In this document: piece by piece, positions 39,770-49,141 of the stretch
How the letters are laid out: each line of letters opens with the position of its first letter
Position numbering within the stretch: position 1 is the first letter of the stretch
Assembly (NCBI RefSeq): GCF_008806595.1
Contig: NZ_VZRB01000008.1
Coordinates: forward strand, 148,826 to 212,825
Length of the DNA: 64,000 nucleotides
From: Streptomyces luteolifulvus
GTDB taxonomy: Bacteria; Actinomycetota; Actinomycetes; Streptomycetales; Streptomycetaceae
Direction: 5' to 3'
Position numbers and translations under genes: made by a program
Notes under the pieces: model-generated
Database searches by the model: none
What the model saw: only the letters and a program-made list of their open reading frames with translations
What the model was told of the DNA's origin: nothing

Positions 39770-40747
39770 GTGGCGAGCTTCACCGACGACTTCAACCGCG
39801 CCGACTCCACCGACCTGGGAGCCAACTGGGTTGAGGTGTCCGGCGACTGGTCGATCTCCTCCAACCAACTCAGCCCGGGTTCGGCAGGCGGCACGATCAT
39901 CCTCCGCGCCGCCGGCGCCATGGACACCAGCGACAACTCGGCGCAGGCCACGATCGCCGCCACCACCGCGGCGAGCCACGGCATATGGTGCCGAGGCAAC
40001 TCGAACATCACCAGCGGCTACCTGTGGCGCAACGACGGCACATCGTGGGACCTGTTTTCCGTCGTGGGCGGCTCCTTCAGCGTCATCGGCACCTACGTGG
40101 CTGCAGCCTCGCCGGGCGACGTCGCGAAAGTCCAGGCCGTCGGATCGACGATCAAGGGCTTCGTCAACGGGATCGAGCGGGTCAGCGTCACCGACACCAA
40201 CGTCGCATCGGGCACGAGCGTAGGAATCCGCAGCGAGTCGACCAGCGCAATCCGATTCGACGACTTCACCGCCGCAGACATAACCGCCGGCGCGATCCTC
40301 GGCGTCGCAACCGCGGCAGAGACGGCTCAGCCGCTCACCGGATCCAAGGCGGCCACTCTCGGCACGGCCGCGGAGACGGCTGCTGCACAGCCCCTCACCG
40401 GCACCAAATCCGCGACGCTCACCCCGGCCGTCGAGCAGGACACCGCACAGACTCTCGCCGGAGCCAAGACGGGCACTCTCGGCATCGCGACTGCCGCAGA
40501 AGCCGCACAGCCTCTCGCAGGGCTCGTCACGGCAGCACTCGGCACAGCCGCAACCGTTGAGACAGCCCAGCCGCTGACAGGCGCCAAGAGCGCCACCCTC
40601 GCCCCGGCCGAGGAGACCAGCACCGCAAGGCCACTCGCCACAGCCGGCGCCGACGACGACATCGACGTCAGCGTCGGGGCGCCGTACAGCCGGTGGACAG
40701 TAAGCGAACCCAGCAGTCAACCCTGGCCCGTCGGCGTCCCGTACTGA
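39770..40747 (+). CDS. Repeat-containing virion protein with LamG-like N-terminus
   Basis: A 325-residue protein from GTG 39770, GGAGG upstream. Residues 1-170 (FTDDFNRADSTDLGANWVEV, ADSVxI-type strands ending FDDFTAADI) fit a concanavalin/LamG-like fold used for carbohydrate contact. Residues ~175-305 hold six imperfect ~20-residue repeats around AAETAQPLTGSKAATLG. The C-terminus is SRWTVSEPSSQPWPVGVPY. It could be a surface decoration or adhesion protein. Confidence 0.6.
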   Translation: MASFTDDFNRADSTDLGANWVEVSGDWSISSNQLSPGSAGGTIILRAAGAMDTSDNSAQATIAATTAASHGIWCRGNSNITSGYLWRNDGTSWDLFSVVGGSFSVIGTYVAAASPGDVAKVQAVGSTIKGFVNGIERVSVTDTNVASGTSVGIRSESTSAIRFDDFTAADITAGAILGVATAAETAQPLTGSKAATLGTAAETAAAQPLTGTKSATLTPAVEQDTAQTLAGAKTGTLGIATAAEAAQPLAGLVTAALGTAATVETAQPLTGAKSATLAPAEETSTARPLATAGADDDIDVSVGAPYSRWTVSEPSSQPWPVGVPY

Positions 40748-40757
40748 GGAGGCGGAC

Positions 40758-41057
40758 ATGGAACTCCCCGCCACCAGCACCGAGTACGTGCACGCCGACG
40801 TCACCCCACCCGCTGGTATCGACATCACCGGCACCCCGCCGAAGCTCGCCATCCTCCCCGTCAGCAACCGCAACAACCCCGCCACGGGCGACTGGAAGAC
40901 CGGGGCCTGGACCAACGGCACCACCGCCCGCATCCTCGTCGGACCCGACGGCGGCGCACTCACCCTGGCCAGAGGCGACTACCGGGTGTGGGTGTCCTTC
41001 GACCCGCCCGGCTCGGAGAACATCGTCCGCATGTCCGGCTACCTCGGCATCACCTAG
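40758..41057 (+). CDS. Small virion-associated protein
   Basis: A 99-residue beta-rich protein from ATG 40758, GAGGAGG upstream. VHADVTPPAGIDITGTPPKL and YRVWVSFDPPGSENIVRMSG look like an immunoglobulin-like domain. Its gene follows the repeat protein directly, suggesting a shared structural role. Confidence 0.6.
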   Translation: MELPATSTEYVHADVTPPAGIDITGTPPKLAILPVSNRNNPATGDWKTGAWTNGTTARILVGPDGGALTLARGDYRVWVSFDPPGSENIVRMSGYLGIT

Positions 41058-41262
41058 ACCGGCGCCACGGCCGGCCTTCACCGCCCGGCCTGAGCGTCAC
41101 CTCAGGCGGCGGGCCAGTACGCCGCTGCCGAGCCGTCGCAGCCACAGCCCCCACGATCAGGCATGCGGCTGGCAGCAGCAGCCAATACAGGTGGGTCCAC
41201 AGCGAGACCATCACCAAGAACACGCCGACCGCCACCACACCCACGGCGCCATCCGACTTCAT
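41050..41262 (-). CDS. Small two-span membrane protein on the opposite strand
   Basis: A 70-residue protein from ATG 41262, with GGGGGTGG 6-13 bases upstream. Two hydrophobic helices (VGVVAVGVFLVMVSLW and YWLLLPAACLIVGAVAAT) and a basic tail. It is convergent with the preceding gene (8-base overlap). It could be a lysogen-expressed membrane protein, but it may be fortuitous. Confidence 0.5.
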   Translation of the reverse strand: MKSDGAVGVVAVGVFLVMVSLWTHLYWLLLPAACLIVGAVAATARQRRTGPPPEVTLRPGGEGRPWRRSR

Positions 41263-41308
41263 CGACACCACCCCCAAGGCGGGACAGAGTAGCGACGCGG
41301 AGGCGGCC

Positions 41309-41665
41309 ATGCCCAGACGCGGAAGCCATCGGGTGTGCTCGGTGCCCGGATGCCCAGAGTTCACGACGGCGGGCCGATGCGAAGAGCACCGTCGAGAAGC
41401 AGAGCAGCGACGCGGCAGCGCACGACAACGCGGGTACGGACGCGAGCACGAGCAGCGGTTCAGGCCAGCAGTCCTCGCCCGTGATCCGGTCTGCGTGCTG
41501 TGCAGGCAGCGCCCCAGCGTGCATGCCGACCACCACCCCCATAGCCGGCGGGAGCTCGCCGAGCAGGGCCTCGACCCCAACGACCCCAAGCACGGGCGTG
41601 GTCTGTGCGGGCCGTGCCATAGCAGCGAGACAGCCAAGGCTCAGCCCGGAGGATGGAACCAATGA
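41309..41665 (+). CDS. HNH endonuclease (packaging-associated)
   Basis: A 118-residue protein from ATG 41309. N-terminal VCSVPGCPE Cys pair, then the HNH core: CVLCRQRPSVHADHHPHSRR, DPNDPKHGRGLCGPCHSSET. In cos-type siphoviruses an HNH nuclease encoded next to the terminase is needed for cohesive-end cleavage, which fits this position. Confidence 0.88.
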   Translation: MPRRGSHRVCSVPGCPEFTTAGRCEEHRREAEQRRGSARQRGYGREHEQRFRPAVLARDPVCVLCRQRPSVHADHHPHSRRELAEQGLDPNDPKHGRGLCGPCHSSETAKAQPGGWNQ

Positions 41666-41985
41666 CCGGTAAACCCAGCCCCAAGCGGACCGAGGATCGT
41701 GAGGATCGCCAGGCTCCGGTCACCTTCAGTCCGTACCTCATGCGCCGTCACACCGAGCAGTTGGCCGGCTGGCTGCACGCCAACGGTGTCGACCCGGACG
41801 ACGTGGCCATCGACCATCCGATCAGCGTCGTCGACGGTGTGATCCACTACCACGCCGCAGACCTGGACCGAAGTGGTGAGTCGACCGATGACAGCGAGGT
41901 CGACGAAGCGATCACGGTCGAGCGCACTGCGCGGTGCGTCGAGCCGGCTCCGGACCTCTCCCAGGCAGGCCCGCAAGCCAGTTGA
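41662..41985 (+). CDS. Hypothetical protein
   Basis: A 107-residue acidic protein in an ATGA overlap with the HNH gene. YLMRRHTEQLAGWLHANGVD and DHPISVVDGVIHYHAADLD. No family recognised. Confidence 0.55.
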   Translation: MTGKPSPKRTEDREDRQAPVTFSPYLMRRHTEQLAGWLHANGVDPDDVAIDHPISVVDGVIHYHAADLDRSGESTDDSEVDEAITVERTARCVEPAPDLSQAGPQAS

Positions 41986-42294
41986 TGTCGCACTGTGTGA
42001 CATCGGTGGCCCGGGAGCATGGCCAGACGATCTCCCGACGATCACAGCAAGCCCCTGACCTGCGCAAACGTGACGATCAGGAATCCAGACGGTTCGAAGT
42101 GATCAACGCGCAGGCCTCTGACCTGGGGGGATACTCCCCGTGACGATCTTCTGTCGGACCGCCGGGGAGGGCGCTCGATGCGTGTACGGGTCTGGGACGA
42201 CCAAGATCACGGGGTGTGTGACCCAGCGTGACCTACGCGCCTGCCGCAACGGCGGGCGCCGACGTGCCGCAACGGCACATGGAGAGTGATCGCA
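41986..42294. other. Noncoding interval before terminase; cos/pac candidate
   Basis: About 300 bases with no convincing gene. It holds a direct repeat TGCCGCAACGGC at 42242-42253 and 42265-42276, and a GGGGGATACTCCCC hairpin near 42126-42139. Lying between the HNH and small-terminase genes, it is a natural place for the packaging site. Confidence 0.4.
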
Positions 42295-42912
42295 ATGGCA
42301 GGTATGGGACCCCCTCCCAAGCCGGCCGGGGAGCGACGCAGGCGCAACGCCACGATCGCCATGACCCGGCTGCCGGCAGGAGGACGGAAGGGTGACCCGC
42401 CCAAGTGGCCGCTGATCGATGACGTCGTCGCGACGACGCAGCGGGACATGGCTCGCCGTCAGGCCGACGAGTACGAACTCCAGCTGCTGGAGCCGGATCT
42501 ACAGGGCCGTCAGCGGGCTGCGGTGCAGCGGAAGCTGGACGGGGCGCAGGCTGCGGCGACGGTGCTGGACAAGCAGATCGAGGCCACCGCCGCCCTGGAG
42601 GCGGAGCTGTGGCGGGATCTGTGGGCGACGCCTCAGGCGGCTGCGTGGGAGAGGCTGGGATGGACTCGTGAGGTCGCGCAGTACGTCCGCTGGAAGGTGA
42701 AGGCTGAGCTCGGTGATCTGGACGCCTCGAAGGAGGCTCGGCAGCTGGGTGACCGTCTGGGGCTGACGCCGCTGGCGCTGCTGCGGCTGCGCTGGGAGAT
42801 TGCGCCGGACGAGGTGGCCGAGCAGAGGCAGGAGCGTTCGACGCAGGCGCGGAAGAAGACTGCCCGGCAACGGCTGCGGGTCGTCGACAGCGAAGCCGCC
42901 GGGGGGTCGTGA
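42295..42912 (+). CDS. terS: Terminase small subunit
   Basis: A 205-residue protein from ATG 42295, GGAGAG 8 bases upstream. PPPKPAGERRRRN and the LDKQIEATAALEAELWRDLW helix, followed by WERLGWTREVAQYVRWKVKA and LGLTPLALLRLRW, match actinophage small terminases. It would recognise packaging-site DNA and guide the large subunit. Directly upstream of the large subunit gene. Confidence 0.8.
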   Translation: MAGMGPPPKPAGERRRRNATIAMTRLPAGGRKGDPPKWPLIDDVVATTQRDMARRQADEYELQLLEPDLQGRQRAAVQRKLDGAQAAATVLDKQIEATAALEAELWRDLWATPQAAAWERLGWTREVAQYVRWKVKAELGDLDASKEARQLGDRLGLTPLALLRLRWEIAPDEVAEQRQERSTQARKKTARQRLRVVDSEAAGGS

Positions 42913-43100
42913 TGGCGCAGCTGGTGAAGCTTGAGCCGGGCGACATCCTCGTACTGGCGAACGTCGGCGAGTGTCAGGCGGAAGCTATCCAGGAGCACTG
43001 GGAGTCGGTGCGCGAGGCGATCGGCGTCGAGCACATCCTCGTCTTCGAGGGTGACGTCGATCTGAGCAAGGTGTCTGCGGATGCCCTGGCGAGGCCCTGA
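42912..43100 (+). CDS. Small protein between terminase subunits
   Basis: A 62-residue protein from ATG 42912. LVKLEPGDILVLANVGECQA ... ILVFEGDVDLSKV is compact and alpha/beta. Small genes of this kind occur here in many actinophages, with no known function. It overlaps the large terminase gene by 20 bases. Confidence 0.6.
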   Translation: MAQLVKLEPGDILVLANVGECQAEAIQEHWESVREAIGVEHILVFEGDVDLSKVSADALARP

Positions 43101-44652
43101 CCATCCGGGCGAGTTCCCTACGCTGGGGTGGCTGGTCGGGGAGTGGATTGAATCCCATTGCGTGATCCCGGACGGCGACGACATCGGCGAGCCGTACCTA
43201 CTGACGGACGAGATGTGGACGTTCCTGGCCTGGCACTATCGGCTGCGTCCGGACGCCACCGAGGACGGCTGGCGTTCGGCCTGGCACTACAGGCGAAGCC
43301 AGCTGGTGCGCCCGCAGAAGTGGGGCAAGGGTCCGCTGACGTGCGCGATGGTGTGCGCGGAGGCGGAGGGCCCGGTGCGGTTTGCGGGCTGGGATGCGGA
43401 CGGCGAGCCGGTGGGGCGGCGGTGGGAGACGCCGTGGATCCAGATTGCGGCGACTTCTGAAGATCAGACGGACAACGTGTACCGCGCGCTCGTTCCGATG
43501 ATCAATGAGGGGCCGTTGGCGGACATCATCCCGGACACCGGGGAGACCCGCATCAACGTGCCGGGCGGCGGTCGCATCGAGCCGGTCACCAGCTCGGGCC
43601 GTGCCCGCCTGGGCCAGCGGATCACGTTCGCTGTGCAGGACGAGACGCACTCCTGGCTGGAGGCGAACGGCGGTTGGAGGCTCGCCGAGACCCAGCGCAG
43701 GAACCTGTCCGGCACGGGCGGGCGCGCGGTGGAGACGACGAACGCGTGGGATCCGTCCGAGCAGAGCGTGGCGCAGAGAACGGCGGAGGCATCCGTCCGG
43801 GACGTGTACCGCGATCACCGGATTCCGGCGCCGGCATCGCTGGCGAACAAGCGGGAGCGGCACAAGGCGCTGCGCGTCGCCTACGGCGATTCCTCCGTGC
43901 TCGTCGGCGGCTGGGTTGATCTGGACCGCATCGACGGCGAGCTGGTCGAGATTGCGGAGAAGGATCCCGCACAGGCGGAGCGCTTCTACCTGAACCGGAT
44001 CGTGGCCGGTACGGGCGCGTACATCGACGGCGACCGGTGGGATCTACGGCTGGCGCTGCAAGAGGTTGAGCCGGGCGCTGCGGTGACGCTGGGCTTCGAC
44101 GGTTCGGACATTGACGACTGGACCGGCATCCGCCTCGAGACCCTGGACGGCTACCAGTTCACCCCGGTCTATGGCCCGGACCGTCGGCCGACGGTGTGGA
44201 ATCCGGCGGAGTGGGGCGGGCAGGTGCCGCGGCTGGAGGTCATGGCCGCGTTCGACGAGGTGTTCGCGACGTACCGCGTAGTGCGCGCCTACCTCGACCC
44301 TCCCTATTGGGAGACCGAGGCGGACACGCTGGCCGACCGGCATGGCGAGAAGGTCGTGGTGCGCTGGTACACGAACCGGATTGTGCAGATGCACGGTGCG
44401 GCCGAGCGGCTGGCGACGGACGTGACGAAGAAGGACTCGACGTTCTGGCACGACGGCTGCACGTGGGCGGGCCAGCACATCCGCAACGCCCGTAAGGCGG
44501 CGCGGCCTGCCGGGCGTTACCTGCTGAAGAAGGCGTCGGAGTCCCAGAAGATCGACATTGCGATGTGTTCGATTCTCGCCCACGAAGCCGCTGGCGACGC
44601 GATCGCCGCGGGCCTGGCCAAACCGAAGCGGCGCAGGGTCGCCGGGTTCTGA
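43081..44652 (+). CDS. terL: Terminase large subunit
   Basis: A 523-residue packaging motor. A degenerate Walker A lies in RPQKWGKGPL (about 78-86), Walker B in ITFAVQDE (181-188) with catalytic Glu188, and coupling ETTNAWDP at 218-224. The nuclease acidic residues are Asp340 and Asp343 in LGFDGSDIDD, a DPPYWE motif, and C-terminal Asp in SQKIDIAMCS. It translocates DNA into procapsids and cuts it. Confidence 0.95.
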   Translation: MPWRGPDHPGEFPTLGWLVGEWIESHCVIPDGDDIGEPYLLTDEMWTFLAWHYRLRPDATEDGWRSAWHYRRSQLVRPQKWGKGPLTCAMVCAEAEGPVRFAGWDADGEPVGRRWETPWIQIAATSEDQTDNVYRALVPMINEGPLADIIPDTGETRINVPGGGRIEPVTSSGRARLGQRITFAVQDETHSWLEANGGWRLAETQRRNLSGTGGRAVETTNAWDPSEQSVAQRTAEASVRDVYRDHRIPAPASLANKRERHKALRVAYGDSSVLVGGWVDLDRIDGELVEIAEKDPAQAERFYLNRIVAGTGAYIDGDRWDLRLALQEVEPGAAVTLGFDGSDIDDWTGIRLETLDGYQFTPVYGPDRRPTVWNPAEWGGQVPRLEVMAAFDEVFATYRVVRAYLDPPYWETEADTLADRHGEKVVVRWYTNRIVQMHGAAERLATDVTKKDSTFWHDGCTWAGQHIRNARKAARPAGRYLLKKASESQKIDIAMCSILAHEAAGDAIAAGLAKPKRRRVAGF

Positions 44653-44668
44653 CCGAGAGGGGGCGTGG

Positions 44669-46063
44669 ATGCCTCAGCCTGCAGTTCAGTCCCCGGAGTG
44701 GTGGCGGGATCGCCTGTACAAGAAGCTGTGCGATCGGTCCAAGGAGACCGCGAAGTTCGACGAGTACTACGAGTGCGAGCATCCGCTGCCGTTCCTGCAC
44801 GAGAAGGCCAGGGATCCGTTTCGGCGGCTGTTGAAGATGTCACGCGCCAATTACATGGAGCTTGTCGTCGACGCGCTGGTCGGGCGCCTGGAGGTGGCCG
44901 GGTTCCAGTCCGACAGTACGGGCAAGGCGGATGAGGCGGCGTGGGGGCTGTGGCAGGACAACAACCTGGACGGGGGCTCGTCTCTGGCGTTCCTGGAGGC
45001 GGCGATCCGGGGCGAGTCGTACCTGCTGGTGTCTCCTCCGGAGGGACGTCGCGCGGGCTGGCGGATCACGCCCGAGCACCCCACCCAGGTGATCACGGAG
45101 GCGGTGCCGGGCGAGCCGGGCGAGTTGGCTGCGGCACTGAAGTTGTGGGTGGACGACTGGACGGCGAGGCTGTGCGCCACGCTCTATCTGCCTGACCGGA
45201 TCTACAAGTTCGAGGCGCCGGAGCCGAAGACGGGTGAGAACCCGAGGTGGGTGCGCCGAGAGGTGCGCGGCGAGGAGTGGGGCGGCAAGAACCTGCTGGG
45301 TGAGCTGCCGTTCGGGGTGCTGGCGAACCGGCCGCGGATGCTGAAGCCGGGCGCCAGCGAGTTGCGTTCGGTGACGGGTATCCAGGACCGGATCAACAAG
45401 ACGATCACGGACCGGATGATGACGCAGGAGTTCGCGGCGTTCCCGCAGAAGTGGGTGACGGGGATGGAGATCCCCGTCGATGAGAAGACCGGCCAGGAGG
45501 TTCAGCCGTTCGATGTGGCGGTGAACCGAATCCTGATGGCCGAGGACCCGGGCGCTCACTTCGGGCAGTTCGCCGCCGCGGACTTGGGCGGCTACCTGAA
45601 GGGCAAGGAAGCCGACGTTCACGACATCGCCGCGATCACCTCGACGCCTCCGCACTACCTCCTCGGCTCGATGATCAACCTGTCGGCGGAGGCGCTGAAG
45701 GCGGCCGAAGCGGGCCTGATCCACAAGATCTACCAGCGGCGCCGGTTCCTCGAGGAAGGCCTGGAGCGCACGATGCGGCTGGCCGGGTTCGCCTCATCTC
45801 AGGCCCGCATCGTATGGAAGTCCCCGGAGTGGCGGACAGAGGGCGAACTGGTTGACGCGCTGGTCAAGATGGGGACGCTCGGGGTTCCGCGCGAGGTGCT
45901 GTGGGAGCGGTGGGGTGCTACGCCGCAGGAGATCGAACGCTGGCGGCGCCTGAGCGAGGACGCGCTGACCCGGGCGCTGGAGGGCGACCTGGCGGCCGAG
46001 TACGGGCCGAAACCCGAAACGGCTCCGGGCCAGCCTGAACAGGCGCCGCAGGCGGCCTACTGA
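44669..46063 (+). CDS. Portal protein
   Basis: A 464-residue protein from ATG 44669, GAGAGGGGG upstream. WRDRLYKKLCDRSKETAKFD, YMELVVDALVGRLEVAGF, LAFLEAAIRGESYLLVSPP and the TSTPPHYLLGSMINLSAEAL segment match SPP1/gp6-like portals. Twelve copies form the DNA channel at one capsid vertex and dock the terminase. Confidence 0.92.
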   Translation: MPQPAVQSPEWWRDRLYKKLCDRSKETAKFDEYYECEHPLPFLHEKARDPFRRLLKMSRANYMELVVDALVGRLEVAGFQSDSTGKADEAAWGLWQDNNLDGGSSLAFLEAAIRGESYLLVSPPEGRRAGWRITPEHPTQVITEAVPGEPGELAAALKLWVDDWTARLCATLYLPDRIYKFEAPEPKTGENPRWVRREVRGEEWGGKNLLGELPFGVLANRPRMLKPGASELRSVTGIQDRINKTITDRMMTQEFAAFPQKWVTGMEIPVDEKTGQEVQPFDVAVNRILMAEDPGAHFGQFAAADLGGYLKGKEADVHDIAAITSTPPHYLLGSMINLSAEALKAAEAGLIHKIYQRRRFLEEGLERTMRLAGFASSQARIVWKSPEWRTEGELVDALVKMGTLGVPREVLWERWGATPQEIERWRRLSEDALTRALEGDLAAEYGPKPETAPGQPEQAPQAAY

Positions 46064-47103
46064 TGGCCGTCTCGCAGCGTGAGGCCGTTGATGTGGCGTT
46101 CGCCTATTACGCGGCTCAGGCACGCCTGGTGCGGCGGACCACGAATCGTGTGCAGCGGCTGTGGCGCACGCTCGACGCGGGCAATCTGTCCGGGTCGTGG
46201 CAGGCCCTGGTGGGGCCGGGGGTGATGGAGGCGGTGACGGCCGGGCAACTGGCCGCCGCCGCCCAGGCCGACCCCTACCTCGACGCGGTCGAGGCCGCGG
46301 ACGGCGTCGAGGAAGAAGCGGACACCAGGGTGCGGGCAGCATCCTTCGCGGGGGTCGCCTCGGACGGCCGGGCGCTGGACACGCTGCTGTACCTGCCGGT
46401 CATCTCGACGAAGCAGGCGATCGGCGTGGGCGCCTCGGATGTGGACGCGATGATGCGCGGCCTCAACCAGCTGCTGCGCATGTCGGCGACACAGGTCGCG
46501 GACGCGGGCCGTACTGCGGTGGGTGCGGGCATCGCCGGCAGGCGCACGATCCAGGGCTACATCCGCATCGCTGCGGCCCCGTGCTGCGCCCGCTGCGCCA
46601 TCCTCTCGGGCAAAGAGTTCGGCTGGAACCGCGGTTTTCAACGCCATCCCCGCTGCGACTGCATTCACATGCCGGCCACCCTGATCGCACGAGGCCGGGG
46701 CGGGCGGGGCCTGGTCCCGCCACGGCAGGGCCTGGTGACGAACGCCCAGGACTACTTCAACGGGCTGTCCCGCCGCGAGCAGGAGCGCATCTTCACTGTC
46801 GCCGGGGCGCGGGCGATCCGTGACGGAGCAGACATCACGTCGATCGTGAATGCCCGCCGCGGCATGGCCACCGCTTCGGCCTACGGAAGACAACTCCAGG
46901 TGACCCGTGAGGGCACGACGCGGCGTGGTGCGTTCTACCGCTCGGAACGGGCTCGTGCCATCGCCCGCGGGCAAGCCCCGGCGAACATCGGCCGCTCGTT
47001 CCGGCTGCGCACCCCCCGGCTGATGCCGGAAGAGATCTACCGGCTCGCTGGGAGCCGGGACGAGGCGATCGCCATGCTGCGCCGCTTCGGCTACCTGACC
47101 TGA
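46063..47103 (+). CDS. MuF-like minor head protein
   Basis: A 346-residue protein one base after the portal stop (ATG overlaps TGA). The central CCARCAILSGKEFGWNRGF and HPRCDCIHMP are the Cys/His signature of MuF-like capsid morphogenesis proteins. It is probably carried inside the head and attached to the portal. Confidence 0.85.
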   Translation: MAVSQREAVDVAFAYYAAQARLVRRTTNRVQRLWRTLDAGNLSGSWQALVGPGVMEAVTAGQLAAAAQADPYLDAVEAADGVEEEADTRVRAASFAGVASDGRALDTLLYLPVISTKQAIGVGASDVDAMMRGLNQLLRMSATQVADAGRTAVGAGIAGRRTIQGYIRIAAAPCCARCAILSGKEFGWNRGFQRHPRCDCIHMPATLIARGRGGRGLVPPRQGLVTNAQDYFNGLSRREQERIFTVAGARAIRDGADITSIVNARRGMATASAYGRQLQVTREGTTRRGAFYRSERARAIARGQAPANIGRSFRLRTPRLMPEEIYRLAGSRDEAIAMLRRFGYLT

Positions 47104-47145
47104 CCGCGCGCAACGCGCGGCCTGATCCCGCAACGGGAGCACCAC

Positions 47146-47697
47146 ATGTCCGAAACCGCAACCGAAACCACCGTGCCCGAAGGTGGCGCCGGCCCAGCCA
47201 GCCCTGCCGAACCGGCTGGGCCGCCTGAGGGTGGCGATGCCCCGCTCGGGCCAGCAGGGGAGAAGGCGCTCGACGAGTGGAAGCGGCGTGCCAAGGAAGC
47301 CGAGAAGGCCGGCCGCGCGCAGGCCGCCAGGCTCAAGGAGATCGAGGACCGGGACAAGACGGAGCTACAGAAGGCGTCGGAGCGAGCCGACGCGGCCGAG
47401 AAGCGTGTCGCCGCAATGGCTGACCGTGCCGTTCGTGCCGAGGTCCGGGCCCTGGCTGCTGCAACATTCGCCGACCCGTCCGATGCTGCGGCGTTCCTCA
47501 ACCCGTCCGACTTCGTCGACGGCGACGGAGACGTCGACACCAAGGCGGTCGAGAAGGCGCTCGCCGACCTGCTGAAGCGCAAGCCCCACCTCGGCAAGGA
47601 AGCGGCACCCCCGTCCTTCGACGGCGGCGCGCGCACAACGGCGGCGGCACCTGCCGACATGAACGCCCTGATCCGCCAGAAGGCGGGCCTGGGCTGA
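47146..47697 (+). CDS. Capsid scaffold protein
   Basis: A 183-residue protein from ATG 47146. Disordered Pro/Gly/Glu N-terminus, a long charged coiled coil (WKRRAKEAEKAGRAQAARLK), then FLNPSDFVDGDGDVDTKAVE and a short C-terminal helix: the standard actinophage scaffold layout just before the major capsid gene. Confidence 0.88.
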   Translation: MSETATETTVPEGGAGPASPAEPAGPPEGGDAPLGPAGEKALDEWKRRAKEAEKAGRAQAARLKEIEDRDKTELQKASERADAAEKRVAAMADRAVRAEVRALAAATFADPSDAAAFLNPSDFVDGDGDVDTKAVEKALADLLKRKPHLGKEAAPPSFDGGARTTAAAPADMNALIRQKAGLG

Positions 47698-47753
47698 CCC
47701 ATCTCCGGCGCGGCGAGGTCCGGCCGGCTGACGAGAAATGAGGAGGCCGGACC

Positions 47754-48698
47754 ATGGCCTACAACAACCTGACCTCGCGGACGGACGCTGCGGCGCTCAT
47801 CCCGGAAGAGGTCTCCAACGAGATGCTCGGCAAGGCGCTGGAGCAGTCCGCCGTCCTGTCGATGTTCCGGCGTGTGCCGGTGGGCCGGGCGCAGGTCCGG
47901 TTCCCGGTGCTGTCGGCGCTGCCGACCGCGTACTTCGTGTCGGGTGACACCGGTCTGAAGCAGACGACCGAGGTCAACTGGACGAACAAGTACCTCAACA
48001 TCGAGGAGATCGCGGCGATCATGCCGGTCCCGGACAACGTCCTGGCCGACGTGGACGCCAACGTGTGGGACGAGGCTATGCCGCTGCTGACCGAGGCTTT
48101 CGGCCGCACGCTCGACGCGGCCGTCTACTTCGGCACCAACGCTCCCAGTTCCTGGCCGACGAACATCGCCTCCTCGGCGACGTCCGCCGGCAACAACGTG
48201 ACCGCCAACTCGGCGGCCACCGCGGGCGCGTTCTTCGGTGACGTCGACAACGCCTACGAGAAGCTTGAGGCCGACGGCTACGACGCGACGGGCTTCGTCG
48301 GCGCGACCTCGGTGAAGACGCGGCTGCGGAAGTCGCGTGACAGTCAGGGCCGCAAGCTCGACGAGTCCCGCGTGGCCGGGAACCTGATGTCCCTGGACGG
48401 CCTGCCGATCATGTACCCGATGCGTGGTCTGTTCCCGACCGCATCCGGGTCGCCCACTCTGTTCATGGGCGACTGGTCGCAGTTCGTCGTGGGCGTCCGC
48501 CAGGACATCACGATGAAGGTGCTGACCGAGGCTGTCATCCAGGACAACACCGGGGCCATCGTCTACAACCTCGCTCAGCAGGACATGACCGCCATCCGCC
48601 TGACCTTCCGGGTCGGCTGGCAGGTCGCGAACACGATCAACAACGACCAGCCGACCGAGGCGAACCGCTACCCGGTCGCCCGCATCGACCTGCCGTAA
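47754..48698 (+). CDS. Major capsid protein (HK97 fold)
   Basis: A 314-residue protein from ATG 47754, GAGGAGG upstream. AALIPEEVSNEMLGKALEQS, the VPVGRAQVRFPVLSALPTAY strand, KYLNIEEIAAIMPVPDNVLA and the terminal VGWQVANTINNDQPTEA are typical of HK97-type major capsid proteins in actinophages. It forms the icosahedral shell. Confidence 0.93.
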   Translation: MAYNNLTSRTDAAALIPEEVSNEMLGKALEQSAVLSMFRRVPVGRAQVRFPVLSALPTAYFVSGDTGLKQTTEVNWTNKYLNIEEIAAIMPVPDNVLADVDANVWDEAMPLLTEAFGRTLDAAVYFGTNAPSSWPTNIASSATSAGNNVTANSAATAGAFFGDVDNAYEKLEADGYDATGFVGATSVKTRLRKSRDSQGRKLDESRVAGNLMSLDGLPIMYPMRGLFPTASGSPTLFMGDWSQFVVGVRQDITMKVLTEAVIQDNTGAIVYNLAQQDMTAIRLTFRVGWQVANTINNDQPTEANRYPVARIDLP

Positions 48699-48725
48699 CC
48701 CGGCCCGCAGAAGAGGAGCACTCTC

Positions 48726-49130
48726 ATGGCAGACACCGCCCCCTACGTGCGGGTCATCGAAGCGGACGTGCCCGCAGCGGCGACAGCCGCGAGCGACGAC
48801 TCGGTCATCGCACAGGCACCGTTCGACTGCACGGTTACGGCTGTGCAGTACGTCCCGGAGGCCGCCATCACTGGCGCGGCCACCAACAATCGGACTGTCA
48901 CCCTCGTGAACAAGGGGCAGGCAGGCTCTGGCAGTACCACGGTGGCGACGCTGACGTTCGACTCGGGCGTCGACGGAACCGCCAACGATGAGAAGACGAT
49001 CACCCTGTCGGGTACCGCCGCGAACCTGGTGCTGGCCTCCGGCGACACCCTGCAGTGGCGGTCCATCGCGAACGGCACCGGGCTGGCCGACCCGGGCGGT
49101 CTGGTCCGCATCACCGTCTCTCGGAACTGA
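48726..49130 (+). CDS. Putative head decoration protein
   Basis: A 134-residue beta-rich protein from ATG 48726, GAGGAG upstream. VIAQAPFDCTVTAVQYVPEA and VTLVNKGQAGSGSTTVATLT; it follows the major capsid gene, where decoration or head-fiber proteins are often encoded. Confidence 0.65.
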   Translation: MADTAPYVRVIEADVPAAATAASDDSVIAQAPFDCTVTAVQYVPEAAITGAATNNRTVTLVNKGQAGSGSTTVATLTFDSGVDGTANDEKTITLSGTAANLVLASGDTLQWRSIANGTGLADPGGLVRITVSRN

Positions 49131-49141
49131 GGAGCAGTCCC

